From contig CM060173.1 in NCBI GenBank assembly GCA_030549775.1, forward strand, positions 31,986,110 through 32,050,109: a DNA stretch of 64,000 nt, in the 5' to 3' direction. Of the stretch, positions 1 to 12,296 are shown piece after piece; the stretch's first letter is position 1, and every line of letters starts with the position of its first letter. Below the pieces are notes generated by a model, which saw only the letters and a program-made list of their open reading frames with translations, did no database searches and was not told the origin of the DNA. The stretch is from Tamarix chinensis (taxonomy: Eukaryota > Streptophyta > Magnoliopsida > Caryophyllales > Tamaricaceae). A program made the position numbers and the translations under genes.

Positions 1-479
1 AACTGCATGAGCCACCCCGATCGTGCAAAGTACCCTTCCCGATCAGCTTCATCTCCACCACTCACCGCCTTTAGCACCACCATTCATCACCACTCCTGCT
101 GCAATCACCACCCCACACACCTCCCAAAAACACCTACAGACCTCCCTCTACCTTCCCCTACCCTCCTTTTCCCTTTCCTCCCTCTCCTCCTCCCTTCCTC
201 CTTTTCCACCACCCTCGGCCACCACAGCGTTGTCGCCTGGACCGTCGTCTTTGGCCGCGCCACCACCCTTATTCCAACCCTCTCAACTTTGGCAACCTCA
301 ACCACCCTAAATTCCACCCTCACTCCCCCTCTCCTATTCCCAACATTCAACTAATTCCTTTTTTTCCCTCTTTTCCCACCACCACCGCCGTCGGTGCCAC
401 CTATCACCACCAACCCCAGGTAGTGCCCTAATCCCTCTCAACCCTTAAACCCAAATTGTGCAAGCCTTATTCATTTTAA

Positions 480-671
480 TTGTATTTATATTGTTATTAT
501 TATGTATTATTATTATTATCATTATTATTATTGTTGTTGTTACTATTATTATTATTATTATTATTACTATTATTCATATTTATCATTATTTATCATGTTT
601 ATTATCCTCCCCAAAATATTATTATTTTTTCTTCTATTAAAGGGGTTGAAACCCTAATTTACTATTATTCG

Positions 672-712
<41 letters not shown>

Positions 713-734
713 TATTATTGTTGTTGTTGTTGTT

Positions 735-770
<36 letters not shown>

Positions 771-1030
771 ATTGTTATCGATTCTAGATTTGGCATGATA
801 TCATTTTATTGATATAAAAGAAGGATACTCAAATCTTAATATTATTATTATCAATTATTCAAATATTGCTAATATTATTCCTAATACCCTTACCATTATC
901 ATTGTTGCTATATTATTATTATTATTATTATTACTATTTTTATTATTATTATTATTACTATTTTTATTATTGTTGTTCTTATTAATATTATTATTACAAC
1001 TACCACTACTACTATTATTATGGTAAAAAT
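480..1030. repeat. Compound triplet microsatellite (ATT/ATC/GTT)
   Basis: Long interrupted runs of ATT are followed by about 14 ATC units near 670-710, about 18 GTT units near 715-770, and then further ATT runs. The tract sits just downstream of the C/T-rich leader, where copies E and F also carry ATT arrays. It is therefore a hypervariable module of the LTR family rather than an isolated microsatellite. Confidence 0.9.
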
Positions 1031-1467
1031 ATTCGAACCCTTATATTATCATTATTTCAAATATTACTACTATTATTAATATTATCCTTAGCAATATTAG
1101 TATTTTGTTAGCATTACTATTTTTATATTATTATCTATCCCTATTATTAGCTTTAGCCTTAAAAATACTAGGGTTTCTATTACTAGGAGTATTTGTATTA
1201 CTATTATTATTAATATCGCTATTTTTGTTATAACTAGTGTTAGTACTATCATTGGAAGAAATAAAGATATTTTTGCATGGGGTTCCCATACTCACATGGA
1301 TTGAAAAAAAGTATGCTGTGAAATGATTACTGATCAAAGATTAAATAATCAGGTTTATCCATATTGCAGCTTGGCTTTTATTTATCTGAGAGATTATATG
1401 ATTGTCATGTTAACATGCTTGTATTACGTGCCTTTATGTGTTGGCCTTAGTGCATGGTTACCTTACT

Positions 1468-1484
1468 CAGTACGTAGCGTACTG
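1468..1484 (+). other. Short hairpin in LTR A (CAGTACG/CGTACTG)
   Basis: A perfect 7-bp stem with a 3-nt TAG loop. The same position in copies F (50790-50806), E (37442-37460) and D (14319-14334) also has CAGTAC...GTACTG, with different loops. Confidence 0.6.
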
Positions 1485-1863
1485 ACCACCTGTTTCATGG
1501 GTACTACTCATTCCCACGAGGAGAAGGCCCCTCTTACTTTGTGCAGGTTAGGGATACTATCTTTGATGCTTTTGATGGTTATGAGGCATCAGGTGGAGCT
1601 AAGAGTTGAGCATAAGTTGGGCACAGAGATTGAGAGTGGCGTCGCCGGACATCCTCCTTTTGTTCTTCTATTTTGTATCGGATTTCTCAAACATAACCTT
1701 TATCGGTTTGTAGACCTTATTCCTTTTAAGGAACTTTAACTATGTATTCTAGATTGTAACTCTTTTCATGCACTCTGATTTCTATCTTATGACTATTTTA
1801 ATGCTTTCTTAAAGTCTTGCTTTGAGCTTGAGTTATGATGGTTGTTAAATTTCCTTTAGCCTT

Positions 1864-1907
1864 GTGGTTAGTACGGGAACGGGTGGGGGTCGAGCTTGTA
1901 CTAATCA
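1864..1907 (+). other. Conserved 3'-terminal hairpin, LTR A
   Basis: GTGGTTAGTAC pairs with GTACTAATCAC (one G-U wobble) around a loop, about 100 bp before the LTR end. It is the equivalent of the hairpins in D, E, F and G. Confidence 0.6.
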
Positions 1908-3139
1908 CGGTAGTAACATTCCTAAAATTTATAAGTTTTAATTCAATTGCTTCTTCTAAATCTTAAATGAAATGAAATTTTTTAGTAGTGAATTTTGGGG
2001 TGTTACAACCTCTCCCAAACCAACCACCACACCAACCCCTTAGCCTCCCTTACTTCCTCCCTATACTACCCAATAGCCACCACTAGCCTCTTCAGCCAAC
2101 CTTTCTCTTCCTTTTTCTTCTTTTCTCCTTCTCAACCTCAACCCTACACCACCACCTTGAGCCATCGTCTCCCCTCTTTCATAGCCACCAAAGATACCCC
2201 TCAATCCCCTAACAACTCCTTTACCACCTCCCTACCTTAGCCGATTGAGATCTCCCCTATAGCCTCTCCTTTCTTCTCCTTCTTCACCCTTCCTTCGCAC
2301 CACCTTTTTAGCCCTACCGCAGCTATCCCTATCTTCTTGGGCCACCAATCTCTAGCCCCGACCACCACTTACACTCTGCTACCGTTCTTGCACCAAGCCA
2401 CTACCCCCACTCTCCTCCATAAGCCCTTATCCAAAGCCTCAAAATACCCTTGTTGTGACCCATTTCCTCTCCCTTCATCCACCACCTTCCACCCTTACTC
2501 TCCTATTTCCCCCTTCATTATGTGCATATAGAGTGAGTTTTGCTGCACCCTTTAAGCCTACTTAACGAAAATTTTAAGGTATAAATATAGTTAGTATTAG
2601 CATGTATTTAATAAGCTTTTTGATAAAAATGTATTCTTTTAATTTTTTACTACTAATATGATAGTTTTGATATTATTTCTAGGTACAAACTTTTAATAAT
2701 CAATGCTTAAACCTTTATCCAGGGTACCAGTAAATTTTAATTATTGCTGGAAATAAGATAACCATTATACCCTACTAAAATGTGTGGATATACTTATACT
2801 AGCACATTAGGGTTTTTGAATATGTTTGTGTGCATATTATGTGATGTTAAGTATATCATGATTTGTAGCATATGTTGGAAGTTTGAATGAAAGTATGCTA
2901 TATTGTGTCATGTGTTGAAATGATAGTTAAGAAAGGATTCTTGTTGTTAATAATAAGGTTAGATGCATGTAAATTCCATGATAAGCGAATATGGCCATTT
3001 GTAGTAGAGATAATGTTAATATGAGCCCTATGGGCAATTTTATAATTTTTCTTGTGCAAAGGATGTGGCCTAAATAAATTTTTATGGTAAGTGATAATGG
3101 GTATTAATAATGTATAATAATGGTTGGGGGTGTTAGATA

Positions 3140-3860
3140 ATGCATGTAGACCATGGGTATTAACATTTTATATGTTAGGGTTATTTTGGTAATTTTAGCA
3201 TAAAAAAGGTAAATTGGTATGTTGACATAAGAAATGATTAATTGGGTAAATTATTAAATAAGAAGGGTATTTTGGTAGTTTTGGCATAAAAGGGGTAACT
3301 TGGTAATTTTATGGATAAAAGGGGTAATATGGTAATTTAATAATTAAGAAGGGTAGTTTGGTAATTTTGGCATAAAAAAGGGATAACTTGGTAATTTTAT
3401 GAATAAAAGGGATGGTGAATTAATAAGTAAGAAGGGCAATTTTGTAATTTTAACAAGTATAAAGGGTATTTTGGTAATTATATTAATATGAAGGTCAAAC
3501 TAGTAATTTCATAGGTATGAAGGGTGTTTTGAGTAATTATACAAGTACGGTGGGTAATTTGGTAATTTAACAAGTATGAGGGGTAAAATTAGTAATTTAA
3601 TAGGTATGAATGGCAATTTGGTAATTTAACAAACCTAAAAGCTAATTTAGTAATTTTAACAAGTATGAAGGGTATTTTAGTAATTATATAAGTATGAAGG
3701 TTAAATTAGTAATTTCATTTGTATGAAGGGTGTTTTGGATAATTATACAAGTATGAAGGGTAATTTGATAATTTGGCAAGTAAAAGAATATTTTAATAAA
3801 TAGGTAAGCAAGAGGGGTAATTTAGAATTTTGTAAGTAAGGAGGGGTGAATAGGTAATTT
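3140..3860. repeat. Degenerate minisatellite (GGGTAATTTGGTAATTTTA type) in LTR B
   Basis: More than fifteen imperfect repeats of a core close to AAGGGTAATTTGGTAATTT joined by ATAAGTATG-like spacers; unit length is roughly 30-60 bp. Other copies have unrelated minisatellites in the corresponding area. Confidence 0.75.
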
Positions 3861-4943
3861 GTATACAGCATGGAAATGGATTTAATAAGCATTTATAATA
3901 AGACATAGGGGATATTAAATAATAGAATACGGATTTACGACCTTAGTATCATTTGTTTAAGTATAACTATGTATATTATAAGGATAAAGGTAATTCGGTA
4001 AATCGGTGAATATCATAAGGATAATGCATGGTATAGGGTTTAATGGATAATTAAGGGTATGATATGATTTTTATTTCATAATCATGCAAGAGGTGCCTTA
4101 ACTGTTAATTATGCATGGAAATATGTGCTGGATGTGCTAGAAATACATGTTAGGGATTATGTGTTCAATGATCCCTTGGTATAGAGTACGTGATTTTATG
4201 ACCGGTAGTATAATTATAATATGATAACCTATTATGGCATGTGAATAAATAAAAATGAAGTATATGATGGAAATAAATGATAAAAGGAAGCATTAGCCTT
4301 AGGGTATTTTGGTCATTTTGACTTAAGGTGCCTAAGTATAAGAATTAGAACCTAAGATGGCCTTAGTGTATTATTTAAGTTAACATTGACAATAATATGA
4401 TTAAGGATTACTTAATAATAACAGTAAAAAATAAAAATGATTAAGTATGTGATTGATGTGTTTCTCGTGGTCACCTTAATTAAGACCTTGAGATCAAGAA
4501 TAGTGACTCTAAAGACGTGGTTTAGCCCACAATTATTCTAGATTTTGCTAGTATGCCTTAGTGCCCTAGCAAGACCCTACATCTTACTCTATTTAGCTCT
4601 ATGAACCTACTTAGGGGGTATGCATACTTATGGATTAGGTGTCTTTATTGGTAAGGTTCTATGTGTCCTCGTGTAATAGTATGACCAGGGTACCTTTGCA
4701 TCCCTAGGTTGATGGTTAACGGGTATTATGCTGCTTGTATGCTCTAGTACAACCAGGGTACCTTTATGTCCTCAAGTTCATGATCTCCCCTTTGAGTTAA
4801 ATAAATAAAATTATTGTGTTAATTAAAGGGAAAATACTAATCATTTAAAGAGGAAGATTATTAAGCAAGGCCCAAATGGATTATATCATTTGTACTAGTC
4901 CATCAATTATAATAGTGGATGCAGACATTCTTCCCTCAAGTGT

Positions 4944-5842
4944 TGATGTGTGTGGGAGGATAGGATTCTCAAATTAATGAGAATATGGCTTGATTAGGTT
5001 GATAATAATTAGAATAAGACTCGGTGAAGGTGTATTAGGGTTTGAAGCACTCGAATAGGATGGAAAGATAGTGGTGATGATTCGAACAAAATAGATATGA
5101 TTCAATGGTGATAGTTTTCTAATGGTGATGGCTCGAATGATTTGTGGTAATTAGTATATGCATTCAATAATGGTATATTGATTATTCTAAGCTTATAACG
5201 TTGGGGTTTAGATAAAGGATGAGATCATGGTTTAGGGTTAGGGTTAGGGTTTGATTTGAATAGAAAAGATAAAGTGTTGTTTGGTTCGGATGAAAGGTTG
5301 TAGGGTTTTGAATGGTAGTTTAGGGTTTCTAATGTGTAAACCAAATTAGGGATCTACTTAGCTTCAAATTAGAGTGAGGTTTGGATGATAATGATGGTTA
5401 GAAAAATATGGATTATGGAGAGAAGAAAGGATATGACTTAATCTCTAATTAACATAAACAAAGAGATTGATGTCTCATACTCATGCCTTCTATGGCTTTT
5501 TATAGCCATTCTACCACTAACTAAAAGCATAATTCAAAAGATTCCAAGCTAAAAGATATTATTCTAACTTTATGCAATTTTATTATCTAAATTTACTACT
5601 TAATTAATAAATTAGCTAAATTACTAATAATGCTCAACAAGTCTGCAAAGAAACTCTCCATGCACGTGGTCACTCCTTCCATGCATGCCATGCACATGCA
5701 CATAGACTCTTAGTTTCTTATTTGTTACGTTTTGAGCAATTTAACCATCCATTGGTCTTCAAATTTGTGGGAGATACTTTCCACATAAATAATAATTGGT
5801 TCCATAATTATGAAAGCCAATTCTTAAGTGTTTGCTCCTGCA
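4944..5842 (-). mobile_element. 0.9 kb interspersed repeat, copy 1, with 8-bp target duplication
   Basis: Flanked by a perfect 8-bp direct repeat TCAAGTGT (4936-4943 and 5843-5850) that interrupts LTR B between two of its ATAATAGTGG units. Ends read TGATGTGTGTGGG...GCTCCTGCA. A second, inverted copy lies at 25293-26284. Both carry a TATA box inside a short palindrome (here on the minus strand at 5493-5507) and a short telomere-like run (GGGTTAGGGTTAGGG near 5230). Orientation is assigned from the TATA box. The 8-bp duplication suggests a hAT-type mover, but terminal inverted repeats are weak and no transposase is encoded. Confidence 0.7.
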
Positions 5843-6460
5843 TCAAGTGTATTTCCGATCTACCAGATATAATAGTAGGGTTCCCATATTCACATGGATA
5901 TAATTCGAGAGATGATGTTGAATAATGTTCAATTAATGGCTTAAGACAAGAAATTATTGATCTCACTATTATGACCTATTGTTATGGTAAATACGACATT
6001 GGTGTTTGTCCCTCATAGTAAGTGTTTGAAGTGCTAAGTAAATGGACTTTGTGATATACAATTCTTATTATTTATTGTGTTACTTATATGCATTGTGTAA
6101 TTACTCTCATCCTGTATGATGTGTAACATGCAAGCCCTGCCTCTTAAGTTTATATAAAGGGGTTACTCAATAGCGTAGTATGGACGGGTTCCGTTTATGG
6201 GTCACTGCCTTTTCAATTGGCAGTATCCCTTACAGGTGATCCGCAAGTGTTATTTAAATTCTTTTCGGGTAAGAGTGTACGGATCATTCCGGAAGTTTTT
6301 TAAATTTATTCTATAAACCTTTATTCTCTCTAGTTAATGATTTTATTTCTACAACCATGAATAGTGGACTTTATTCTTGTAATGTAATTTGACGCACAAC
6401 TCTGAATTAGTTTTATAAATTGGGTTTGTATAATGTGCTCTCATCTTTTTAATCCTTAGG

Positions 6461-6505
6461 ACTTGATACTGGAACGATAGAAGGAAATTAGTCTAGTACA
6501 AAGTG
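6461..6505 (+). other. Eroded 3'-terminal hairpin, LTR B
   Basis: ACTT..TACT and AGTA..AAGT arms remain, at the position of the conserved hairpin of the other copies. The middle of the stem is mismatched. Confidence 0.4.
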
Positions 6506-6597
6506 TGGTGGTACCATCCCCAAAATTTACTTGTTTTGCTTCCGCTTAACTTTTAATCAAATAAAATTTTTCAGTAGTGAATTTTGGGGGTGTTACA

Positions 6598-7140
6598 TTT
6601 AGGATGTTTTTTTTTATATTTTTAGGATTTAGGGTTTCTTCTATTTATTCTAAGGGGTTTGAGATTTATTCTAGGTTTAGGGTTTAGGTTAATTCCATTT
6701 ATTATTAGATTATTAGATTTGTGTTGAGTTTAGGATTTATTCTATTTATTATGGAAGTTTTAGATCTGTTTAGGGATAAGAGATTTTTCCATTTATTTTA
6801 CATGCTTTTAGATTTGTTCATGGTTTGGGGTTTATTTAATTTATTTTAGGTTTTCTAGATTTTTTTTAAGGTTCATGGTTAATTCCATTTATATTAGATT
6901 TTTATATTTGTTTAGAGTTTAAGGTTTAGCTTTTATTCCATTTATTTTGAGGGTTTTAGAATTTTTTTAAGATGTAGGGTTTAGGGTTTATTGTAATTAT
7001 TTTAGTTTATTAAATTTTTTTGGGTTTATAATTTATTCCAATTATTTTAAGTTTTTTTATTTGTTTAGGATTTTGGGTTTATAATTTTAGAATGTGTTCT
7101 ATTTCTTTTATTTTTTTTGTGAGTTGGCTTCTAAAATTTA
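6598..7140. repeat. Degenerate minisatellite, TTTAGGGTTTATTCCATTTATTTT type
   Basis: Loose tandem repetition of a roughly 50-60 bp motif combining TTTAGGGTTTA, ATTCCATTTATT and TTTTAGATTTGTT. No ORF and no transposon terminus is visible. Confidence 0.6.
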
Positions 7141-7604
7141 TTTCATGTATCCTTTAAGAGTAGGCCAATACAAACACTTTTTGGTGGTAAAAACAAATAT
7201 AATCCAACCTAAATAACAAAATTAAAAATTGTTAGCATATCAGAAACGTACCAAATTATGAATCGTCAAAAACGCATATGCCATTGATAACTTCATATGC
7301 ATAACTAAGTCATTTTATTTTTAGAAATGTAGTCTTCACGTGGATTTCTTCTAATAAATTTGAAAGATGACATAGCCAATAACAAGTGAATTGTGTATAT
7401 TGAGAAGAAAAATATATTGTAAATTATGTGATTACCATTAATGATACTTAGGTAGCACACTTTTTTTCATAATTTATTTTAGATCTTGATATTTGCTTAA
7501 ATAATCTAACGGCTAAAAATGATTCCTATATTTGTACTATAAGTAGTAGTTTGTACCAAACCTCCATCCTATATATATCACATATCACAGCAAATATATC
7601 ATCA

Positions 7605-7679
7605 TATAATTACCACCACCAACATCCATATAATATTTAACAATATTCACATATCACAACAAAAAAATTTAACAATAAT

Positions 7680-7737
<58 letters not shown>

Positions 7738-7808
7738 CCACCACCAACATGCATATAAAATTTAACAATAATTACATATCACAACAAAAAAAATTACCAA
7801 TAATCATG
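7605..7808. repeat. (AT)n tract flanked by a direct duplication
   Basis: An AT dinucleotide run (about 7684-7732) separates two near-identical segments of about 80 bp. Each begins ATAATTACCACCACCAACAT and continues through CATATCACAACAAAAAAA. Confidence 0.75.
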
Positions 7809-7809
7809 T

Positions 7810-8620
7810 ATTTAAAAACTTAGCAAACAAATTGTTAGATTTAATTAATTAACAATTAAAACAAAAGAAAGAATAAAAAACAAAGATTTGACCAAGATTA
7901 GAAGAGGAGAAGACAGTGCAAGGTGGCGCAAGGCGACAGAGATGGTGGTTGCCTCGTAAATCCATAAAAATAAAGCAAAAATCCAAATTAATAGTAACAA
8001 CTAACAATAACACAAGATTTAAAAATAATAATAACAAAGAACATGTATTATGTACCACAATAGCGAAAGAGACGAGCAAACTCTGCACTATAAGATGAAC
8101 AACGAAGATGAATAGCGTAGATTTTTTTTATTTATATAACTCGCCTCTACCGACTCCCCCCTACTCTAACAATAGGGTCACTGCAATAGAACCCCTTTTA
8201 AACAACTCTATAACGTTGACTAGTCACTATAATATACCTGACCAAAATTTTTCCTACAATAGTTTTTAGGAGGGGGAAATTTCTTGCCTACCATACAGTG
8301 ACAACGTGTCATTATTACAGACATTTTTTCTACTAGGAAAGGCAGGACGGAAATTATCGATAGATACTACAACAATCCATCGTCGTTGCAGCTTGTTTTT
8401 CCCAACATTTATTTTCAAATATTAATTTTCAAAAATAAATTTAGCTTCGATTCGCCACAATAACCATACAAGAGCGACCTCAATTATAGTTATATCCTCA
8501 TTTTTCCACTCGTCAAATTGTTTATTCATTGTTGACTTATCGTAGCAATAAACATGTCTATTGTGATGACGTTGGCCATCATAATATACATCATCATAAG
8601 AGAATCATATTGTTGTAGTG
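7810..8620. mobile_element. Probable 3' terminal fragment of a second CACTA-like element
   Basis: The stretch ends at 8620 with ATATTGTTGTAGTG, the reverse complement of CACTACAACAATAT, close to the terminus of the CACTA element that starts at 8758. Upstream are degenerate GTGACAACGTGTCA and TGTGATGACGTTGG motifs like that element's subterminal repeats. No matching left end or target duplication was found, so extent and integrity are uncertain. Confidence 0.35.
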
Positions 8621-8757
8621 AAGGAAAATCAAATAATCATCATAATATCACTTAGAACATAATTTTCTCAAAACCCAAGAGAATAAAATAGGAGAGGGTT
8701 TGGAAAAAGTTTGATAGTGTACCACTTCATGCTAGGGTTTCATACACATCTATTTAT

Positions 8758-9250
8758 CACTATAAGAAAAGATGTGCATAGTGACAACACTTGTCGTTGT
8801 GTAAATCCAGAAGGTTGTCGCTACTGACTTGTAGTGACGAATTATCATTGCTAGGAAGTTGTGGCAATAAATTCATCCCAATGAATGTTTATGGTGATGA
8901 ATTATTTGTCGACGCTATAGGTTTTCAAGTGACGACAAGACACTTTGATGAAACAGTATATGGCAACAACATAATTTAAATTTCTATTGACCTTTTTTTT
9001 TTTAATTTTGAATTTTATAGCGACGACATGTTGTCGCAATATATATTTTCTGCATCTACATATTTCAAAATTTCAATTGTTTTTATTTAATTTTAAGTTT
9101 TTTAACCACGATATGTCATCACCATAAACCTTTATAGAAACAACTTATATAATAATTTTACAAAAAAAAAAACATAAAAAGGGATTTTTTTTTTGCCACA
9201 ACATGTGTCATCACTATATCTCCTTATAACGATGACCTTTTTAAAAAAAA
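8758..9250. repeat. Left subterminal repeat region of the CACTA element
   Basis: Repeated short palindromic motifs built on TGTCGTCGC / GCGACGACA, for example TAGCGACGACATGTTGTCGC near 9018, separated by T-rich spacers. The same motifs recur at 13665-13830 and 17950-17985. Confidence 0.75.
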
Positions 9251-9419
9251 TGCATCATTTGTAATTATTAATATATGAGCGCACATAAGCATATACTATT
9301 TAAAATATATATGAAAATATAACTTTAACAAAACAAATTTAAATATGTGAAATGTTTTACATAATATGAAATATTATCTTGTCTACAACAATACCAAAAT
9401 GTAATTAAAAAAACTAATC

Positions 9420-11740
9420 TAATCCAATGAAAAAATCATTATCTTCATCTTCATGCTAAGAATACTAAGGAGTTTGAGAAGGAGGGATGTATTACATTAT
9501 ATGATCTATGCATCCATCCATGCGATCCATCATGGCATTGTGGCTTCTAACCAACTCTAATATTTCACCAATTCTAGGATCATGCTAGGCGGTAGTAGAT
9601 TGAGACCTGTGAGGCTGAAACCGTGGAGCGGAACTAGAGATATAAGCACTAGACAAAGAAGAGGCTGATACTATGTGTCCAACACCATTCCTAAGGCCTC
9701 GCTGCTGACCTATAACTACATCGACTATGGAAATCTTATTCACTAATTATGGTTCATTGCTCGAACCTTCCTCTATTGTTGCTTGAGTTTAAGATGCCTA
9801 CTCCCCAAGGCTAACCATTTCTTCCTATAATTAAAATTTTTTAAATTCATTATTTTAGAATAATTAATAATGTATAAAATTAAAATAAAATACTTACATA
9901 AAGTTTCCTTGAGCCGTCTGAGATCCAATGCCCATTTCTTGTGTGCAAATCTTTATAAGTTTCAATCTCTTATGGCAGCTAATAGGTTTTTGGATTAACC
10001 TTTCATTTTAGTAAAATAAAAAATAAAAAGTTAGTAATATTATAATAAAATTATAATATAAAAAAATATCATTGAAATATGATGTTCTATACCTTCTCAT
10101 GCCGATATATGGAGATAAATCTTGAACCATGGAGATTGGGATCAACCAAATTTTCCCTATTAATCTTCCTCTTTTATGATCATGCCTATAATAAATGAAT
10201 TAAAGTTAGGGTTTGCATTTGAATATTGTACATATATCCACTGAAGAAACTATAACTTGAATAAAAAATACCTTCTCATCAGGAGAAGACCAGAAGTCAA
10301 CACATCAATGCCATACATCCTCCTCAAATTCATTTGGCCTCCAGTTATTATTTGTCATCCTCTTATCCTTCATATTATTTTTCCTATTGCGGTAGGTGTC
10401 TTTAAACAAGCACAAAATACTTCTAATTACTATATTCCAATAATCACTCTACCTCCATTGGTCCATATTAAATTATTGTTGTAGATTAAAAAATAGAATA
10501 TAAATACTTGTTAAAATTAAATAAATATGTATGTTAGTTTATAATTTATTATTATTACTACCTCAATATTAAGCAATATCTTAGCTTTGTCATGCTAAGA
10601 GACCTCTTTCCATAACTTATAACAGTGTCGAATCTCACCAATGGCATTCCCCGCACGCCTATTAAATTGTCCAACACGTGGTCCTACAGCGTGGAGTGTG
10701 CCATCGACCATAGATAATTAGATAGGGAATGCCATTTTTCCATTTACCACCCAATCTTGATAAAGATTGAGGTATTTCCCCTTTTCCTTACCTTTCTGTT
10801 GTCTCATTGGTGGTGCTATAATAATAAATGTATTAGGAATCAATATTATTAAGATAACAAATATAATAAGTAAAATATCAAGAAAAAAATAATTACCCAA
10901 CTCGCACCTAGGTAGAAATCAACGTGAACCTTCAAGGGTATCATTGCCTCCAACCCTACCATGGTATCTCACATCAACATCAGCCATAGCTGTATCTTAT
11001 CATAATTAAATTATGCATTCATAAAAATATTAATATACATACAATAATTATGAAGTAACATGGTATAACACAAAACGAATAAGTTATATAACCACAAAAC
11101 TATATAGAGTTAAAAAAAAAAGAATGTATTTTCTTTATGTACATGATAAAAAGGTATTTAAATCTATAGATACTACATAGCTTAACAAGACAAAACATAA
11201 ACCAACATACTATATTATTGATTTCTAATACATAAAAGATCAACTTGTAGTTCCACCGTAAATAATATAGATCACCCATTGAGTCCGTACGTCTTGTAGA
11301 AACATCTAAAATCCCAATTCTTGAAAAGATTCGTATTCGTCATCTAGGTAATCATGGTATGTACTCAGCGGCATTCTATACCATGATCTCCACTCATTAT
11401 CAATCACTATCAACTCCCTTGTAATCTAATTATATTTTCTTATAAATGACCCTTGATAAACCTAGAATGTGGGAAATTATTATGTATAAATAAATCTATA
11501 TATCTAGCCCTCGCCCATAACCATGGTTGACTCTGTGGCAAGGTATGCAAAATATGGTATGACCTAAACTTTTATGGTCCCACATACAACCCCCTCTAGA
11601 ACATGCATCCTAGCTTATCATGTATCCATCTCATGTGGTACCTAATATTTTCATCATAAGACATCAATAAATAGGGTGGAAAGTATGCGACAAGTAAGTG
11701 AGATATTCTATCACCTACAAAAGGGCAAAAGATTTAATGA
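9420..11740 (-). pseudogene. Decayed internal coding region of the CACTA element
   Basis: Minus-strand translation gives short conserved-looking pieces separated by stops. At about 10711-10560 a piece contains GPRVGQFNRRAG followed by IRHCYKLWKEVS, in the style of plant CACTA accessory or transposase proteins. Another piece at about 11440-11330 reads WRSWYRMPLSTYHDYLDDEYESF across frames. No frame is open beyond about 80 codons. The family assignment rests mostly on position inside the CACTA element; the protein resemblance is a weak inference. Confidence 0.35.
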
Positions 11741-11794
11741 ACTATTATCATTATTAAGACTAAATAAAAATTTTCTTTATTTGGGTCTAAAAAG

Positions 11795-12296
11795 GGTAGG
11801 GTTAGTGTTTGGGGTTAGGGTTTAGGGTTTAGGGTTTAAGCTTTAAGCTTTAGGCTTTAAGGTTTAAGGTTTAATTAAGGTTTATAGTTTAGAGTGTAGG
11901 GTTAGGTTTAGGGTTTAGGCTTTAAGGTCTAGGGTTTGGAGTTTAGGGTTAGGCTTTAAGGTTTAGGGTTTAAAGTTTAGGGTTAGGTTTAAGGTTAGGG
12001 TTTAATAAAGTTTTAGAGTTTAGGGTTAGGTTTAGGGTTTAGGGTTTGAATTTAGAGGTTATGGTTTGGGTTTAGGGTTAAATGTTTTGAGTTTAGGGTT
12101 TAGGTTTTAGGTTTTAATGTTTAGGGTTTAGGGTTTGCATTTAGCGGTTATGGTTAGGGTTAGGGTTTAGGTTTTAGGCTTTAGGCTTTAGGATTTAAGG
12201 TTTAGGGTTTAAGGTTTACATTTAGAGGTTAGGGATAGGGTTAAGGTTTGGGTTTAGGGTTTAGGGTTTAGTGTTAATGGTTAGTTTTAGAGGTTA
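11795..12296. repeat. Degenerate telomere-like TTTAGGG tract
   Basis: About 500 bp of closely spaced TTTAGGG, TTAGGG and TTTAAGG variants (TAGGGTTTAGGGTTTAGG and similar), all in the same orientation. It lies inside the CACTA element. Confidence 0.85.

Larger units (their letters stand above)
1..2007 (+). mobile_element. LTR copy A (3' part of a long solo LTR), nested in copy B
   Basis: The stretch ends at 2007 with GAATTTTGGGGTGTTACA, the terminus shared by copies B, E and F. Its order matches those copies: C/T-rich leader (1-430), triplet-repeat tract (about 480-1030), a CAGTAC hairpin (1468-1484), a second hairpin (1864-1907), then the TTACA end. The segment 1460-1560 closely matches copy F at 50782-50880. 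The 5' end lies outside the window. C/T-rich LTR sequence resumes directly at 2008, so A appears to be inserted inside B. The left target duplication cannot be seen. Frames such as 7-354 and 1323-1739 have no counterpart in the other copies and are not taken as genes. Confidence 0.8.
2008..6597 (+). mobile_element. LTR copy B (long solo LTR, 5' part displaced by copy A)
   Basis: The copy starts in the C/T-rich leader (2008-2530) where A was inserted, and ends at 6597 with GTGAATTTTGGGGGTGTTACA-type sequence. It holds a degenerate minisatellite (about 3140-3860). It also has traces of the family's ATAATAGTGG units at about 4900 and 5850, split by an inserted 0.9 kb repeat (4944-5842). The GGGTTCCCATATTCACATGG segment at 5878 matches copy A at 1280. 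The 3'-terminal hairpin (about 6461-6505) is present but eroded, so this copy is probably older than E and F. No protein domain is visible. Confidence 0.75.

Noticed and set aside
458..812. Poly-Ile/Leu/Val frames
   Set aside because: Direct translation of ATT/GTT/ATC triplet arrays.
1323..1739. 138-codon frame in LTR A with hydrophobic stretches
   Set aside because: The homologous part of copy F (50640-51000) is closely similar in DNA but has no equivalent frame.
5722..5925. 67-codon frame as a gene
   Set aside because: It spans the end of the 0.9 kb repeat and the LTR B junction, and the inverted copy at 25.3 kb does not keep it.
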